Counted from the first letter of the stretch, positions 20,465 to 29,761 are shown. The stretch: 64,000 nt of DNA from Alkalihalobacillus trypoxylicola (GCF_001590785.1 NZ_LTAO01000023.1:514100-578099), one strand, 5' to 3'. Translations and numbers: made by a program. The notes: generated by a model not told the origin, from the letters alone.

Positions 20465-21997
20465 TTATAGACTTTTTTGCCATTGAGCTAACTCTTTATA
20501 GGTTGGTTGTAGAGCATTCGTCATTTGTTTGTAAAGCGAATACGTCTTTTGATAGACTTCATGCTTTATTTGATTTGGGTCGTGACGGTGTAGAGTTCCA
20601 ACTATTTCCTTTACAGCATGTAGACTTTTTAAAGTTCCTTCTCCATATTGTCCTAAAATGACCGCGCCTAAGCACGAGCTTTCATAGCTTTCTGGAACGA
20701 GTACCTCTAAGCCAAAGATATCAGCAACTAGCTGTCTCCAAAAAGGGGAACGAGAAAAGCCTCCGGTCGCCTGTAAACAACGTGGTGTATCAATATGCTT
20801 CTCTAAGGTTTCGTAGACCATATATAAATTAAAGGTGATTCCTTCCAAGACCGCCCGAATCATATCAGCTTTTGTATGGTGAAGAGATAGCCCTACAAAT
20901 GAACCTCGCGCATCGGCATCCCATAAAGGAGCTCTCTCACCGGTTAAATAAGGGAAAAACAATAAACCATTAGCACCAGGAGAAGATTGGCTAGCGATTT
21001 GAAGTAAATGATCATAAGGGTCTACTCCTAAGGTTACAGCCTCTTCCGCTACATCACGTGCTAGCTGCTCCTTCACCCACCTTAAGACGATTCCTCCATT
21101 ATTCACCGGTCCACCTATTACCCAATAATCATCTACTAGCGTATAACAAAAGCTTTTTCCCTCATTATGAGTTAGGGGCTTGCGTACAACCGTCCTAAGC
21201 GCTCCACTAGTTCCTATTGTTAAAGCGAAAACACCTGGAGTAATCGCATTGACCCCTAAATTAGAAAGAACTCCATCTGTCGCCCCTATATAGAATGGGG
21301 TTTCCGCCGGTAGGCTCAATGCCTGCTCATATTGCTTATGAAAGGAGGTCAGTTTGTATGTAGTTGGAACGAGTCTTGATAGTTTGGAGGAGTCTATTTC
21401 ACATACTGCTAAAGCTTCATCATCCCATTGACGGTTCTCCAAATGAAATAAGCCTGTTGTAGAAGCCATTGAATACTCAATCACATATTGACCAAATAAC
21501 TTGTAAAAAATATATTCCTTAATCGATATAAATTTATCGGCCGATTGAAACATGTCTGGATATTCGTTCTTTAACCATCTTAATTTAATAAAAGGGGACA
21601 TCGGATGAATCGGTGTGCCTGTTCTTTGATAGATTTGTAATGCTTCGTTTTCCTCTAAGCTGTCCATGACAGAAGATGCCCGTTGGTCCGCCCAGGTTAT
21701 TAATCGAGTAAGTGGCTCCCCCTCTTTATCAACAGCCATTAAACTGTGCATCGCAGAGCTAAAGGAGACAAAGGATATCGTAATAAGCTGGTCACTATGT
21801 ATTTGCTGACATTTTTTCATAACGTACTGAACTGCTCTAAAAATTTCCTTTGGATCTTGCTCAGCCATTCCGACCTTTGTAGAAAATAACGGATACTCAA
21901 CCGTCGCTTGATTAATAGCGCTTCCATTTCCGTTAAATAAAACAGCCTTTGTACTTGTCGTGCCAATATCAACACCAATCATATAAGAATCTGTCAC
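20465..21997 (-). CDS. gntK: FGGY-family carbohydrate kinase, probable gluconokinase
   Basis: ATP-dependent sugar kinase of 510 residues, most like gluconokinase (gluconate to 6-phosphogluconate). The N-terminal phosphate-binding segment is GVDIGTTSTKAVLF (residues 8-21), with the second ATPase half containing GTSGALRT and the FGGY-type signature near TGGFSRSPFWRQL. Start GTG with GGGGGAG seven nt upstream. Unlike the B. subtilis gntRKPZ operon, no permease, regulator or dehydrogenase gene is adjacent, so the true substrate could be another sugar acid or pentulose. Confidence 0.82.
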   Translation of the reverse strand: MTDSYMIGVDIGTTSTKAVLFNGNGSAINQATVEYPLFSTKVGMAEQDPKEIFRAVQYVMKKCQQIHSDQLITISFVSFSSAMHSLMAVDKEGEPLTRLITWADQRASSVMDSLEENEALQIYQRTGTPIHPMSPFIKLRWLKNEYPDMFQSADKFISIKEYIFYKLFGQYVIEYSMASTTGLFHLENRQWDDEALAVCEIDSSKLSRLVPTTYKLTSFHKQYEQALSLPAETPFYIGATDGVLSNLGVNAITPGVFALTIGTSGALRTVVRKPLTHNEGKSFCYTLVDDYWVIGGPVNNGGIVLRWVKEQLARDVAEEAVTLGVDPYDHLLQIASQSSPGANGLLFFPYLTGERAPLWDADARGSFVGLSLHHTKADMIRAVLEGITFNLYMVYETLEKHIDTPRCLQATGGFSRSPFWRQLVADIFGLEVLVPESYESSCLGAVILGQYGEGTLKSLHAVKEIVGTLHRHDPNQIKHEVYQKTYSLYKQMTNALQPTYKELAQWQKSL

Positions 21998-22068
21998 AAT
22001 GTATCTCCCCCATTTATAGCAGGAAAAACCCCCAAAGCAACTGTTGAGAGTTTTTCACTGTCTATTTA

Positions 22069-22881
22069 TTACGATTTTTTGAGTCTACCCAAAAATCCAG
22101 CAAGAATAAATCCGATCAAAAACATAATCATACATATTAGCCATTGGCCAAGTCCAACAGGAATTCCGGGAAAGATGACAAAAAGAGAACCGGCCACGCA
22201 GCCAATCATCACAGCATAGGTGGTTGTTCGATGATGCATAAAGAAATAGCGAACGAGCTTACTCGTAATTAGTAAACCGACTAACACACCAAGTCCCACG
22301 ACAATTAGAACAGGAAAATGAAAGCTTGAAACAGCATCTAAAATAGTCACATATACACCAAAAATAAGAAAAACTAACGTACCGCTAATTCCAGGTAAAA
22401 TTAAGGCAGAGCTTGCTAACCATCCTGATACAAAAAGCAATAAATAGGTTTGTGGTGTGATGTTTTCAATCACTTCCATTTGTCCTTCGCCAATAAACGC
22501 TGTAGAAGCAACAATTAATCCACCAACTAGTAACAAAAGATAATGCTTCCCTCGAAATCCTGATTTATAATCTACATCTTGTAATAAAGAAGGTATAATC
22601 GCTAACACTAACCCCATAATCATATAAAAGGTAGGTAAGGTATAATGAGTGATTAGCAGTTTAATTCCAAGAGCTCCAGCAACGATGGCGGTACCCATTC
22701 CTAGACCAACATTGATTAAAAAGAGAACATGCTTTTTCCATTCTTTTGTTGTAATTCCATGGATGCTATTAATTAATCGTTCGTATAATCCGATAAGCAA
22801 AGCCATTGTTCCACCGCTAAAGCCAGGAACAATCTCTGTAAAGCCAATGATCATTCCTTTAAAGTAAATTTTCCAATTCAA
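22069..22881 (-). CDS. DUF368 membrane protein (PopT-type polyprenyl-phosphate carrier)
   Basis: Polytopic membrane protein of 270 residues with about eight hydrophobic helices. It opens with the family segment GFTEIVPGFSGGTMALL (residues 13-29) and has the matching second half LILPGISGTLVF, typical of DUF368. Members have been described as undecaprenyl-phosphate recycling carriers (PopT) that return the wall lipid carrier across the membrane, and as important at alkaline pH. The TTG start has a GGAAGGA ribosome site 11 nt away. It is separated from gntK by about 70 nt and could share its transcript; a functional link is not obvious. Confidence 0.85.
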   Translation of the reverse strand: MNWKIYFKGMIIGFTEIVPGFSGGTMALLIGLYERLINSIHGITTKEWKKHVLFLINVGLGMGTAIVAGALGIKLLITHYTLPTFYMIMGLVLAIIPSLLQDVDYKSGFRGKHYLLLLVGGLIVASTAFIGEGQMEVIENITPQTYLLLFVSGWLASSALILPGISGTLVFLIFGVYVTILDAVSSFHFPVLIVVGLGVLVGLLITSKLVRYFFMHHRTTTYAVMIGCVAGSLFVIFPGIPVGLGQWLICMIMFLIGFILAGFLGRLKKS

Positions 22882-23269
22882 CTATCGTCAAATCCTTCCT
22901 CATTGTGAATATGTACAAACCTCTCATTATTTTATCATAGTTATCATTGTATGAATGATTTAAAATCTAACGATTCTCGTCAAAAATAATGAATTTTATC
23001 CAAAAGCATAATCATCTATTTAACGTTTTTTCATTAAAAATCCTACCTCTTAGACCGATGAAAAATATAGAGAAGACGCTCTGCTGTATAAATAGAAGAA
23101 AAAGGTACGATAATGAGAAAACCACAAGTTTCATAGCTAATCATAGGTCGATGAAAAAAACTCATTATTATGAAAAAATGAAAGCTCCATTCTTTTCTTA
23201 TCTACTATAAGACGTTATGATAGAAATAGGTTAATCTTTGTTCGAACTGATATGAAGGAGGCTTCACTC
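22882..23269. other. Divergent intergenic region
   Basis: 388 nt between the DUF368 gene (minus) and the AI-2E gene (plus), so it should hold divergent promoters. On the minus strand there is a TATGATAAAAT stretch at about 22933-22943 without a clear -35. A 73-codon frame at 22989-23210 has no ribosome site and a composition unlike its neighbours, so I do not call it. Confidence 0.5.
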
Positions 23270-24367
23270 TTGAAAAAGGCACTGCCGATTAAAAAAATAC
23301 TCATCGCTCTAGTGTGGATATTAATTGTCGTTTTATCTATTATTTATTTTTCACACTTAATGCCCATCCTTATCGCCCTGCTATGCGCTTTAATTGTTGA
23401 ACCACTCGTAAGACTATTGCAAAAATGGTTAAAAACAGAAAAAAGGATACTTCCTGTTACGATTGTTTTTATTTTGTTTGTTTTAGTTTCAACATGGATT
23501 ATTTATTTTATCATTACAAGGGTTTATAAATCATTCTATGAATTTTCCTTACAAATCCCTCAATATGCCTTAGAAATACAGAGATTCATTGATGGGATTA
23601 TCATCAATATAAACGAACTTATTGAAGAGTTTCCACAAGCGAATGTGGTCATAAGAGAGTTAGAGAACTCTTCTGCTAATATTTTTGAAACAGCCGTACA
23701 ATTAACATCGAAATTAGTCACCACTATCGGTGTTGGACTACAATCGATTCCTAATATCTTATTTGTATCATTGATTTTCTTAATTGTCTTTTTCTTAATC
23801 AGTCTTGACTTGCCGAGGCTTAAACAAACCTTCTTCCATTTATTCAAGCCGGAAATATCGAAAAAGCTTCAATATATATCACAAAAAATGGGTAAGGTCT
23901 TTTTAGGCTATTGGAAAGCTCAATTTATTTTAAGTGTAGGAGTATTTATTATTACATACATTGCTCTACGCTTTATCTCACCGGAGCTCGCGTTATTTAT
24001 GTCCGCTATCATATGGGTCGTTGATATTATTCCTTTATATGTTGGCCCTGCTCTTATCCTCGTTCCTTGGGGAATTGTTGCCATGATTTTAGGGAATGTA
24101 TCACAAGGAATTCAATTAATCGTTCTGGCATTCGTGCTGCTCATTATTCGTAGAATCATTGAACCGAAGGTATTAGGCGATTCGATTGGTCTTGCTGCCT
24201 TGCCAACGGTCATATCCATGTATTTTGGGTATATCTTTGCTGGAGTCATTGGTTTAATCATCGGGCCGTTCGTCTACATTGCCATTCGCTCAGCAATTGA
24301 AGCAGGATTATTCGATTTAGCTAAAGGAGAATTAGAGGAAAAAGAGATGAAGGACTCTCCTCAATAA
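23270..24367 (+). CDS. AI-2E family membrane transporter
   Basis: Polytopic inner-membrane protein (365 residues) of the AI-2E/PerM/YtvI family. Members have been described as autoinducer-2 exporters or Na+(Li+)/H+ antiporters; YtvI-type members act in sporulation. About seven helices are visible, with a long soluble segment after helix 3 (about residues 60-140) and the conserved C-terminal stretch ending in GFI/GPFVYIAIR-type residues. I start at a TTG: an AAGGAGG ribosome site sits exactly 8 nt before it, inside what would be coding sequence if the upstream ATG at 23252 were used. Monocistronic and convergent with the response regulator gene. Confidence 0.85.
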   Translation: MKKALPIKKILIALVWILIVVLSIIYFSHLMPILIALLCALIVEPLVRLLQKWLKTEKRILPVTIVFILFVLVSTWIIYFIITRVYKSFYEFSLQIPQYALEIQRFIDGIIININELIEEFPQANVVIRELENSSANIFETAVQLTSKLVTTIGVGLQSIPNILFVSLIFLIVFFLISLDLPRLKQTFFHLFKPEISKKLQYISQKMGKVFLGYWKAQFILSVGVFIITYIALRFISPELALFMSAIIWVVDIIPLYVGPALILVPWGIVAMILGNVSQGIQLIVLAFVLLIIRRIIEPKVLGDSIGLAALPTVISMYFGYIFAGVIGLIIGPFVYIAIRSAIEAGLFDLAKGELEEKEMKDSPQ

Positions 24368-24372
24368 ACAAC

Positions 24373-24416
24373 AAAAAAAACTGTTGCTTCGTTACTATAC
24401 GAGCAGCAGTTTTTTT
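24373..24416. terminator. Bidirectional terminator between convergent genes
   Basis: Inverted repeat AAAAAACTGTTGCT / AGCAGCAGTTTTTTT (one G-T pair) serving the AI-2E gene on the plus strand and, read on the minus strand, overlapping the stop codon of the response regulator gene. Confidence 0.8.
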
Positions 24417-25026
24417 ACGGTTGGTTTCTTTTCCAATAATAAATGGCTAGCTGAGTTCGATCACGAACCTCAAGTTTATCTAAAATAATCGATAAAACAT
24501 TTCTAACCGTACCTACACTTAGAAATAATTGCTGGGCAATTTCTTGATTCGATAAGCCTTGAGCGATTAATTCAACCATATCATTTTCTCGCTCTGTTAA
24601 TTGATTGAGTCTCTCTTTACTTGGCTCCATAATCGTTTTTAATACATCCGCATCTAGAACTGATGCACCCGCTTTCAATGCTCTAATTTGCTCCGCTATT
24701 TTTTCTATAGCAGAGGATTTTAATACATAGCCTTCCGCTCCAGCATTTAAAGCTAGCCTTATATTTTTTTCGTCCTTAAAGGTCGTTAGCATCATAACGA
24801 GAATCTCCGGCCATCTTCTTTTAATTTCACTCGTACTGTCAATTCCGTTTTTTACCGGCATTTGAATGTCCATTAAAATCATATCTGGAGCTTGCTGCTC
24901 ACAAAACTGGATGGCTTTTTCGCCATTCTCAGTAATACCAAGCACCTCAAAGTCCTCTTCTTGCTGTAATAACAACTGAAGGCTTTGACAAACAAGAAAA
25001 TCATCATCGACAATTAATAGCTTCAA
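24415..25026 (-). CDS. NarL/LuxR-family response regulator
   Basis: Two-component response regulator of 203 residues. Receiver domain (1-120) with the phospho-acceptor Asp in MILMDIQMP (D54) and Lys in VLKSS; LuxR-type helix-turn-helix at about 138-200 (ERENDMVELIAQGLSNQEIAQQLF). It lies 3 nt after the histidine kinase stop and is the last gene of a five-gene unit (ATPase, two permeases, kinase, regulator), so it most likely controls that ABC exporter. The set resembles LnrJK-LnrLMN and YvfRSTU of B. subtilis. Confidence 0.95.
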   Translation of the reverse strand: MKLLIVDDDFLVCQSLQLLLQQEEDFEVLGITENGEKAIQFCEQQAPDMILMDIQMPVKNGIDSTSEIKRRWPEILVMMLTTFKDEKNIRLALNAGAEGYVLKSSAIEKIAEQIRALKAGASVLDADVLKTIMEPSKERLNQLTERENDMVELIAQGLSNQEIAQQLFLSVGTVRNVLSIILDKLEVRDRTQLAIYYWKRNQP

Positions 25027-25029
25027 GGT

Positions 25030-26115
25030 CTAAATCCTCCCTTCTATCGGCAATACACAAACGAGTAAGTATCCCTGTGACCGATTAACGGTTAGGCTTC
25101 CATTTAATGTGCGTGCTCGTATTTGTAGACTTCTAATCCCACTTCCATTTGAGTTAAATGGTTCATTATTGCCATTATCCTGAATTCTTAATCGCACAAG
25201 CTTGTCGGTAACATCTAATTCTACTTTTGTTTTTGTTGCATTACTATGGCGAGCCACATTCGTTAATGCCTCTTTTAAGCATGCTTCTAGCAATATCCAC
25301 GCATGGATAGGGGTACGCTCCGTATTTCCTCGATAAGAAAAGCTAACGACAAGCGGTTTAGCTTCCTTTACAATCCGCTCCAGCCTTTCAATTCCTAATA
25401 AGGTGACAGGGGCCATATTATGAACGGTTTCCCGAAGTCTACTTGTGCTTCGCTCTAGCCTCTCCTTTACCTGCTGTAGCATGAGCTTGGCTTGGTCCTC
25501 ATTCTTCGCTTTCTCAGCGGCCTGAAGAGCAAGAAAAGCTCCTGTTAAATCATGTCCGAGATGATCATGCAATTCTCTTGAAATTCGATTTCTTTCTTTT
25601 ATTTCAGCAGCTTGTGCCACTTCATGATAAGCTTCTAATAAATCGGCTTTTACATGCTCTAATTCATATCTTGCCTTTCGTTCGATATCGGCTTCAAGCA
25701 AATATTGCTGACGATTTCCTATAAAGTAATATGACAAATAGCCAAAGAGGATGGCTAATAGCAAAAACCAAAAAAGAAGTCCGGTAAATTCAGCCATCAA
25801 AACGATGATTAACGCTATAGGGAGGAGCATATAAATGCCTTTTCCTTTTAAAGATGCTTCAAATAGAGGTAGAGAAAGACCAAGAGCATAAGCTGGGTCA
25901 ATTGTAAGATAGAAGATACAAATAACAATATCGAAACCAAGTGACCAATCTGGTAAAACAAATCGATACCGAAGACTAACCATTAATCCTAAAAGAATGA
26001 TAAAAACAAAGCCTACTAGTCCTTGATTACTAAGTAGCCAAAGGTGTGTAAGAGCTAATAAATTTAATAACCGCCAAATATTCACAAAGCGATGAGGATT
26101 ATCTAACTTATTCAT
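25030..26115 (-). CDS. NarX/DesK-type sensor histidine kinase
   Basis: Membrane sensor kinase, 362 residues from the chosen start. Five or six N-terminal membrane helices (about 10-135) with almost no extracellular loop, then a coiled stretch, the HisKA_3 phospho-acceptor motif RNRISRELHDHLGHDLTGA, and a HATPase domain with EACLKEALTNVARHSNA and GNGSGIRSL-type glycine box. I start at ATG 26115 because an AGAGGTG ribosome site lies 6 nt upstream and the longer frame would run into the preceding permease gene. With so little extracellular sequence it probably senses the membrane or the adjacent transporter. Confidence 0.93.
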   Translation of the reverse strand: MNKLDNPHRFVNIWRLLNLLALTHLWLLSNQGLVGFVFIILLGLMVSLRYRFVLPDWSLGFDIVICIFYLTIDPAYALGLSLPLFEASLKGKGIYMLLPIALIIVLMAEFTGLLFWFLLLAILFGYLSYYFIGNRQQYLLEADIERKARYELEHVKADLLEAYHEVAQAAEIKERNRISRELHDHLGHDLTGAFLALQAAEKAKNEDQAKLMLQQVKERLERSTSRLRETVHNMAPVTLLGIERLERIVKEAKPLVVSFSYRGNTERTPIHAWILLEACLKEALTNVARHSNATKTKVELDVTDKLVRLRIQDNGNNEPFNSNGSGIRSLQIRARTLNGSLTVNRSQGYLLVCVLPIEGRI

Positions 26116-26132
26116 CACACACACCTCTATTT

Positions 26133-26819
26133 CTAATGAATTCTTTTTATACTTCCTACTATTAAAAAGATTAGCGCATATAACCATAGCATACCATTTA
26201 TAAGGAGAAATTCCATAAGCTCCTCGCCGATTGCAATCCATGTCAAACCCTCTGATAACCAATAGGTTGGAAAAATAATAGCGATGTTTTGTAATAGCTC
26301 TGGCATCATATCTAGCGGTACGAGAATCCCTCCAAGTAGCGCTATTAAACTAATTAAGGAAATAAATATAAGAAAAGATGTCTCCTTGCTTCGATAAAAC
26401 GAAATCCAAAATAATGCGAACGCAAGGGATGTAAGACTAAACGATAGAAAAAGGACCAATAAGAGATGTGGTTTAAAAAGCTCCTGTCCGTATAAAAGTC
26501 CACCGTAAACGATAACCACACACTGCACGATCATCAGCACAAAATAAGCTAACAGATTTTGCGATAAATATTGTAAATGTGTGATAGGCGCTACGGCTAG
26601 CCTTTTGACGACACCGCGTGAACGATCCTCTAGTATGATACTTGTTAAACGAATGCTCACAAACATCAGGAAGATTCCAAAATATTGATATCCAAAGGGC
26701 AACAAGGGCCAATAATCTGCAGCTGGCATGAACAGACATAGGATAGGCAGAAGCAGCAGAAAGATAAGATTTACTTTGTTAGCTAAGCTCCTTTTGAGCG
26801 CATATTGAAATAAAATCAA
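26133..26819 (-). CDS. ABC-2 type exporter permease (second subunit)
   Basis: Membrane subunit of an ABC exporter, 228 residues, six predicted helices, ABC-2 family. I start at a TTG that overlaps the upstream permease stop codon in a TTGA arrangement and has an AAGGAG ribosome site 9 nt before it; the longer in-frame start would overlap the upstream gene by 80 nt. The tight overlap implies translational coupling and a heteromeric permease pair. Confidence 0.88.
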   Translation of the reverse strand: MILFQYALKRSLANKVNLIFLLLLPILCLFMPAADYWPLLPFGYQYFGIFLMFVSIRLTSIILEDRSRGVVKRLAVAPITHLQYLSQNLLAYFVLMIVQCVVIVYGGLLYGQELFKPHLLLVLFLSFSLTSLAFALFWISFYRSKETSFLIFISLISLIALLGGILVPLDMMPELLQNIAIIFPTYWLSEGLTWIAIGEELMEFLLINGMLWLYALIFLIVGSIKRIH

Positions 26820-27547
26820 TGAAACCTTCTCCTTCCTAAAAAATACATGATGATAAAGGTGGCTACAATCGCTCCAAATAAGATACTGACTGGAAACCAT
26901 GCGCCCTGAATATCACCATTACGAACCTGTTCAATTGCCGCTACTGATAGAGATAATGGATTAACATAATCGTTAATAAAGGTAAAAATCGGCTGATCTG
27001 GCATCGGGAAAAATAGCCCTGCTAAAATAATAAACCCTACCCCATAGACTTCACTCAACCTCTCTGCCACTTTAATGTTGTTGACTGAAAACATGAAAAT
27101 TAAGCAAACAATACTTGATAGAAGTGCCATCAAAGCTACTACAAAAACCGACCAAAGCCAGCTTCCCCAGTGTACGCCTAAAACTAAATCACTATAGATA
27201 ATGAGTATCGTACCAAGCAAAATGGAATAAGCCGTTCCACACAGAGACAAAGAAAAAGCATAAAGCGAACGATTAAATGGAATAACCTGCATCCTCGCTT
27301 TTCGTTCTGAAAACAAATCATAATGAATATAGGACATAACAATTGCCCCACCAAATAATTGAAAAGCGAGTGTTAAAATCACAGCCTGCTCATCAATAAT
27401 AAGACCACCATTTTCGGTTGTAGTATTACCAAAAATAAAAGAAAATACGGTTATTAAAAGTAGTGGTACGATTAATAATAAAATTAAAGAAATATAGTCT
27501 CGTAGCAATCTCAAAATAGTAAAAGGTACAGTGGATAAGACACGCAT
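26816..27547 (-). CDS. ABC-2 type exporter permease (first subunit)
   Basis: Membrane subunit of an ABC exporter, 243 residues, six predicted helices with the ABC-2 fold (FSFIFG, LLLIVPLLLITVF, LSLSVAAIEQVRNG near the C-terminus). Its ATG overlaps the ATPase stop codon (TAATG), so translation is coupled. Much shorter than LnrM/LnrN of B. subtilis because it lacks the large extracellular domain, which argues against simple orthology. Confidence 0.9.
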   Translation of the reverse strand: MRVLSTVPFTILRLLRDYISLILLLIVPLLLITVFSFIFGNTTTENGGLIIDEQAVILTLAFQLFGGAIVMSYIHYDLFSERKARMQVIPFNRSLYAFSLSLCGTAYSILLGTILIIYSDLVLGVHWGSWLWSVFVVALMALLSSIVCLIFMFSVNNIKVAERLSEVYGVGFIILAGLFFPMPDQPIFTFINDYVNPLSLSVAAIEQVRNGDIQGAWFPVSILFGAIVATFIIMYFLGRRRFH

Positions 27548-28491
27548 TACTGCTCGCCTCCATCTCTAAGCTTTTTACCAGTCAGTGTTAAGAAAACATC
27601 CTCTAAATTGGGCTTATCTGCCTGGATAGCTAATATCGCTGAGTGCTCCTTAATGATGGATAAAATACGGTCGAAATGTCCTGAGCCTGCTGTTGCAATA
27701 ATCGTCATTTCATTTCCATCAGTCGTTACACTCTTCACTCCAGCCAAATCTTGGATGACCAGAATAGGAACCTGCTCTATATTCGTGACTTCAATTTTCA
27801 TTTTTTCTTCATGCTGAATGTTTTTGATTAAATCCTTTACAGTCCCTTCGGTAATGATTTGACCTTGGTCTACGATTACCACTCTTGAAGCAATTGCCTG
27901 AACCTCTTCCATATAATGAGTCGTATACAAAATCGTCGTTCCTCGCCTTTGTAATTCTTTGACCGCCTCTAAAATATGGTTACGTGATTGTGGGTCGATA
28001 CCAACTGTAGGTTCATCCATAATAAGAAAATCGGGACGATGAGTGAGTGCACAAGCAATATTTAAACGCCTTTGCATTCCTCCAGAGAATTTTGTCGGTA
28101 GCTTATTGGCATGCTCAGTTAAACCAACAAAGCTCAAGGCCTCCTCTACTCTTTGTTTCCGCAAAGCTCCTTTTATTCCATAAACACCTGCAAAAAATTT
28201 CAAATTTTCCTTTGCTGTTAGTTCTGGTAAAATCGTAATCTCCTGTGTAACGAGGCCGATTCTTTCCTTGTTTTTATTTTGAAACGGATTTTTTTCATCC
28301 TCAAAAAGAGCAATCGTCCCGCGATCAATTTTCTCCATTCCTGTTAAGCTTTTTATCAAGGTTGTCTTACCTGCTCCGTTCGGGCCCAGTAAGCCAATAA
28401 TTTCTCCTTGCTGTATATCTAAATCAATATAATCTAATACGAGCTGATTTCCATACCTTTTAAGAACGCCTTTCATAGAAGCAATGGTCAT
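27547..28491 (-). CDS. ABC exporter ATP-binding protein
   Basis: Cytoplasmic ATPase of a drug/lipid-type ABC exporter, 314 residues. Walker A GPNGAGKTT, Q loop VTQE, signature FSGGMQRRL, Walker B FLIMDEPTVG and the H loop TTHYMEE are all present. The C-terminal 80 residues form the extension typical of CcmA/NatA-type subunits. ATG start with GGGTG 8 nt upstream; a TTG two codons earlier is too close to that site. First gene of the exporter/two-component unit; the regulator at the end probably acts on its promoter. Confidence 0.95.
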   Translation of the reverse strand: MTIASMKGVLKRYGNQLVLDYIDLDIQQGEIIGLLGPNGAGKTTLIKSLTGMEKIDRGTIALFEDEKNPFQNKNKERIGLVTQEITILPELTAKENLKFFAGVYGIKGALRKQRVEEALSFVGLTEHANKLPTKFSGGMQRRLNIACALTHRPDFLIMDEPTVGIDPQSRNHILEAVKELQRRGTTILYTTHYMEEVQAIASRVVIVDQGQIITEGTVKDLIKNIQHEEKMKIEVTNIEQVPILVIQDLAGVKSVTTDGNEMTIIATAGSGHFDRILSIIKEHSAILAIQADKPNLEDVFLTLTGKKLRDGGEQ

Positions 28492-28624
28492 AAACAAATC
28501 ACCCTTTGTTTTTCATTTGTTGATTTTAGTATGCCAATTTCTAAAGGTGTCTCCTAGTTACATTTGTCATTACATTCAACTGGGGTTGTACGGGTAAAGG
28601 AAAATCGTTGATGTACGTTTAATT

Positions 28625-28654
28625 TTTACAAATAAAGGTATTTACTATTATATA
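28625..28654 (+). promoter_or_regulatory. SigA-type promoter of the 33-residue protein gene
   Basis: -35 TTTACA, 18-nt spacer, -10 TATATA, 24 nt before the start codon. Confidence 0.55.
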
Positions 28655-28677
28655 GAATGAATGTAGGAGGAATACTG

Positions 28678-28779
28678 ATGAGTCAGATTACGATTGATAT
28701 GTTCATTTATTTCTTAATAGCCGTTGTTGCCTTTTCACTAATCATGTTTGCTTATACCTCCATTAAAAACAAGAAATAA
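28678..28779 (+). CDS. Very small single-pass membrane protein (33 residues)
   Basis: A short gene not part of any longer frame. The ATG is preceded by a strong TAGGAGG ribosome site 8 nt away and a promoter-like pair of boxes. The product begins MSQITIDMF and consists of one membrane helix (about residues 8-27) with a short basic tail ending KNKK, as in many small membrane proteins that regulate transporters or kinases. No family recognised. It lies divergently next to the ABC exporter operon and 40 nt before the lipoprotein gene, with which it may be cotranscribed. Confidence 0.6.
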   Translation: MSQITIDMFIYFLIAVVAFSLIMFAYTSIKNKK

Positions 28780-28819
28780 AAGTAAGTTATGACTTAATCA
28801 AACATTTAGGAGAGAACAT

Positions 28820-29647
28820 ATGATAAAAAAACAGAAGTTACTTTCTTTATCGTTGATACTAGCTATATCTTTTTTAGTAGCTTGTAATAGTTCAACAGAG
28901 GATAATGCAGCTGAAACTGAAAGACCTGTTGATGAATCAGAGATTACGAGCGCACAAAGTCAATCTGAAGAGATAGAAGAGAGTAAAGAAGGTAATCCAT
29001 CTTTAACAACTGAAGAAGTTCTAGAGGAAACGGTAAGCCAAATAAATACAAGTTTGCCTATATGGGCACCAGCTACAATGGAAATACCTGAAGGAAATCA
29101 TCTCTCAGCAAAAACAAATACATCTAACGATTCGTATGAAGTGGAGTTATACGCATTAAATGAACCTATTCCTATTAATAATGAAGAATTGGGAGAGCAA
29201 GATTCTTTTATACTCTTTGGTGTGGCTGAATATGAGAGCAAGGAAGAAGCTATAGAGTATATACAGTCTGAGCTGGATGGCTATTTAACATTTCAAGGAG
29301 AGTCTGAGGAAATCAATTTAGGCTATAACATTCCGGGACAAATCCAAGCAGGAACTGGACACGCTGGCATTAGATGGAGTATTGGTAACTGGGAATTACG
29401 TTCTGTTGCTAATGGTGACCAAATTAAAGAGGCTGAACCTGTTGCAAAAGAAATGGTCGAATTACTCCAGGAAATTGTACTCCCAGCACCAGAAGAATTA
29501 GGGACGGTTTTTATAAATCAAGATCACGAAGAAGGCACAGTCACAGAGGTATATTATCAAGTGGGGTCCCATGTAATCAATGTCTATTCTGATTCATTGA
29601 CACCAGATGAAGTATTAGAAACCGTTGCAAAAATGGAAGAATGGTAG
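28820..29647 (+). CDS. Predicted lipoprotein of unknown function
   Basis: 275 residues. Type II signal peptide with lipobox LVAC (Cys at about 22), then a Glu/Ser-rich linker (30-65) and a globular domain. The last 55 residues (VTEVYYQVGSHVINVYSDSL then PDEVLETVAKM) resemble the C-terminal DUF4367-type module seen in Bacillus exported lipoproteins, but I am not certain. Start ATG with AGGAGAG upstream. Base composition is more AT-rich than in the core genes nearby. Probably expressed with the preceding 33-residue membrane protein. Confidence 0.75.
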   Translation: MIKKQKLLSLSLILAISFLVACNSSTEDNAAETERPVDESEITSAQSQSEEIEESKEGNPSLTTEEVLEETVSQINTSLPIWAPATMEIPEGNHLSAKTNTSNDSYEVELYALNEPIPINNEELGEQDSFILFGVAEYESKEEAIEYIQSELDGYLTFQGESEEINLGYNIPGQIQAGTGHAGIRWSIGNWELRSVANGDQIKEAEPVAKEMVELLQEIVLPAPEELGTVFINQDHEEGTVTEVYYQVGSHVINVYSDSLTPDEVLETVAKMEEW

Positions 29648-29659
29648 GAAGCACAGAGG

Positions 29660-29685
29660 GGTTTTATTTTTTATAAAATCCTTTT
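29660..29685 (+). terminator. Weak terminator after the lipoprotein gene
   Basis: Short AT-rich hairpin GGTTTTAT / ATAAAATCC (one bulged base) followed by TTTT, 12 nt after the stop codon. Confidence 0.35.
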
Positions 29686-29761
29686 GTAAATTCCACGATT
29701 CGGTGAGAATTTCCTTTTGATTTTAATCGATTTTTTGAAGGTCTTTCTATTTTGACCATGA

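Noticed and set aside
22989-23210. 73-codon plus-strand open frame in the DUF368/AI-2E gap
   Set aside because: No ribosome site, no recognisable product and composition like non-coding DNA.
28558-28574. Direct repeat TGTAA-N7-TGTAA on the minus strand, upstream of the ABC exporter operon, resembling a WalR box
   Set aside because: The WalR consensus needs five bases between hexamers; here there are six, so it would not be in phase.
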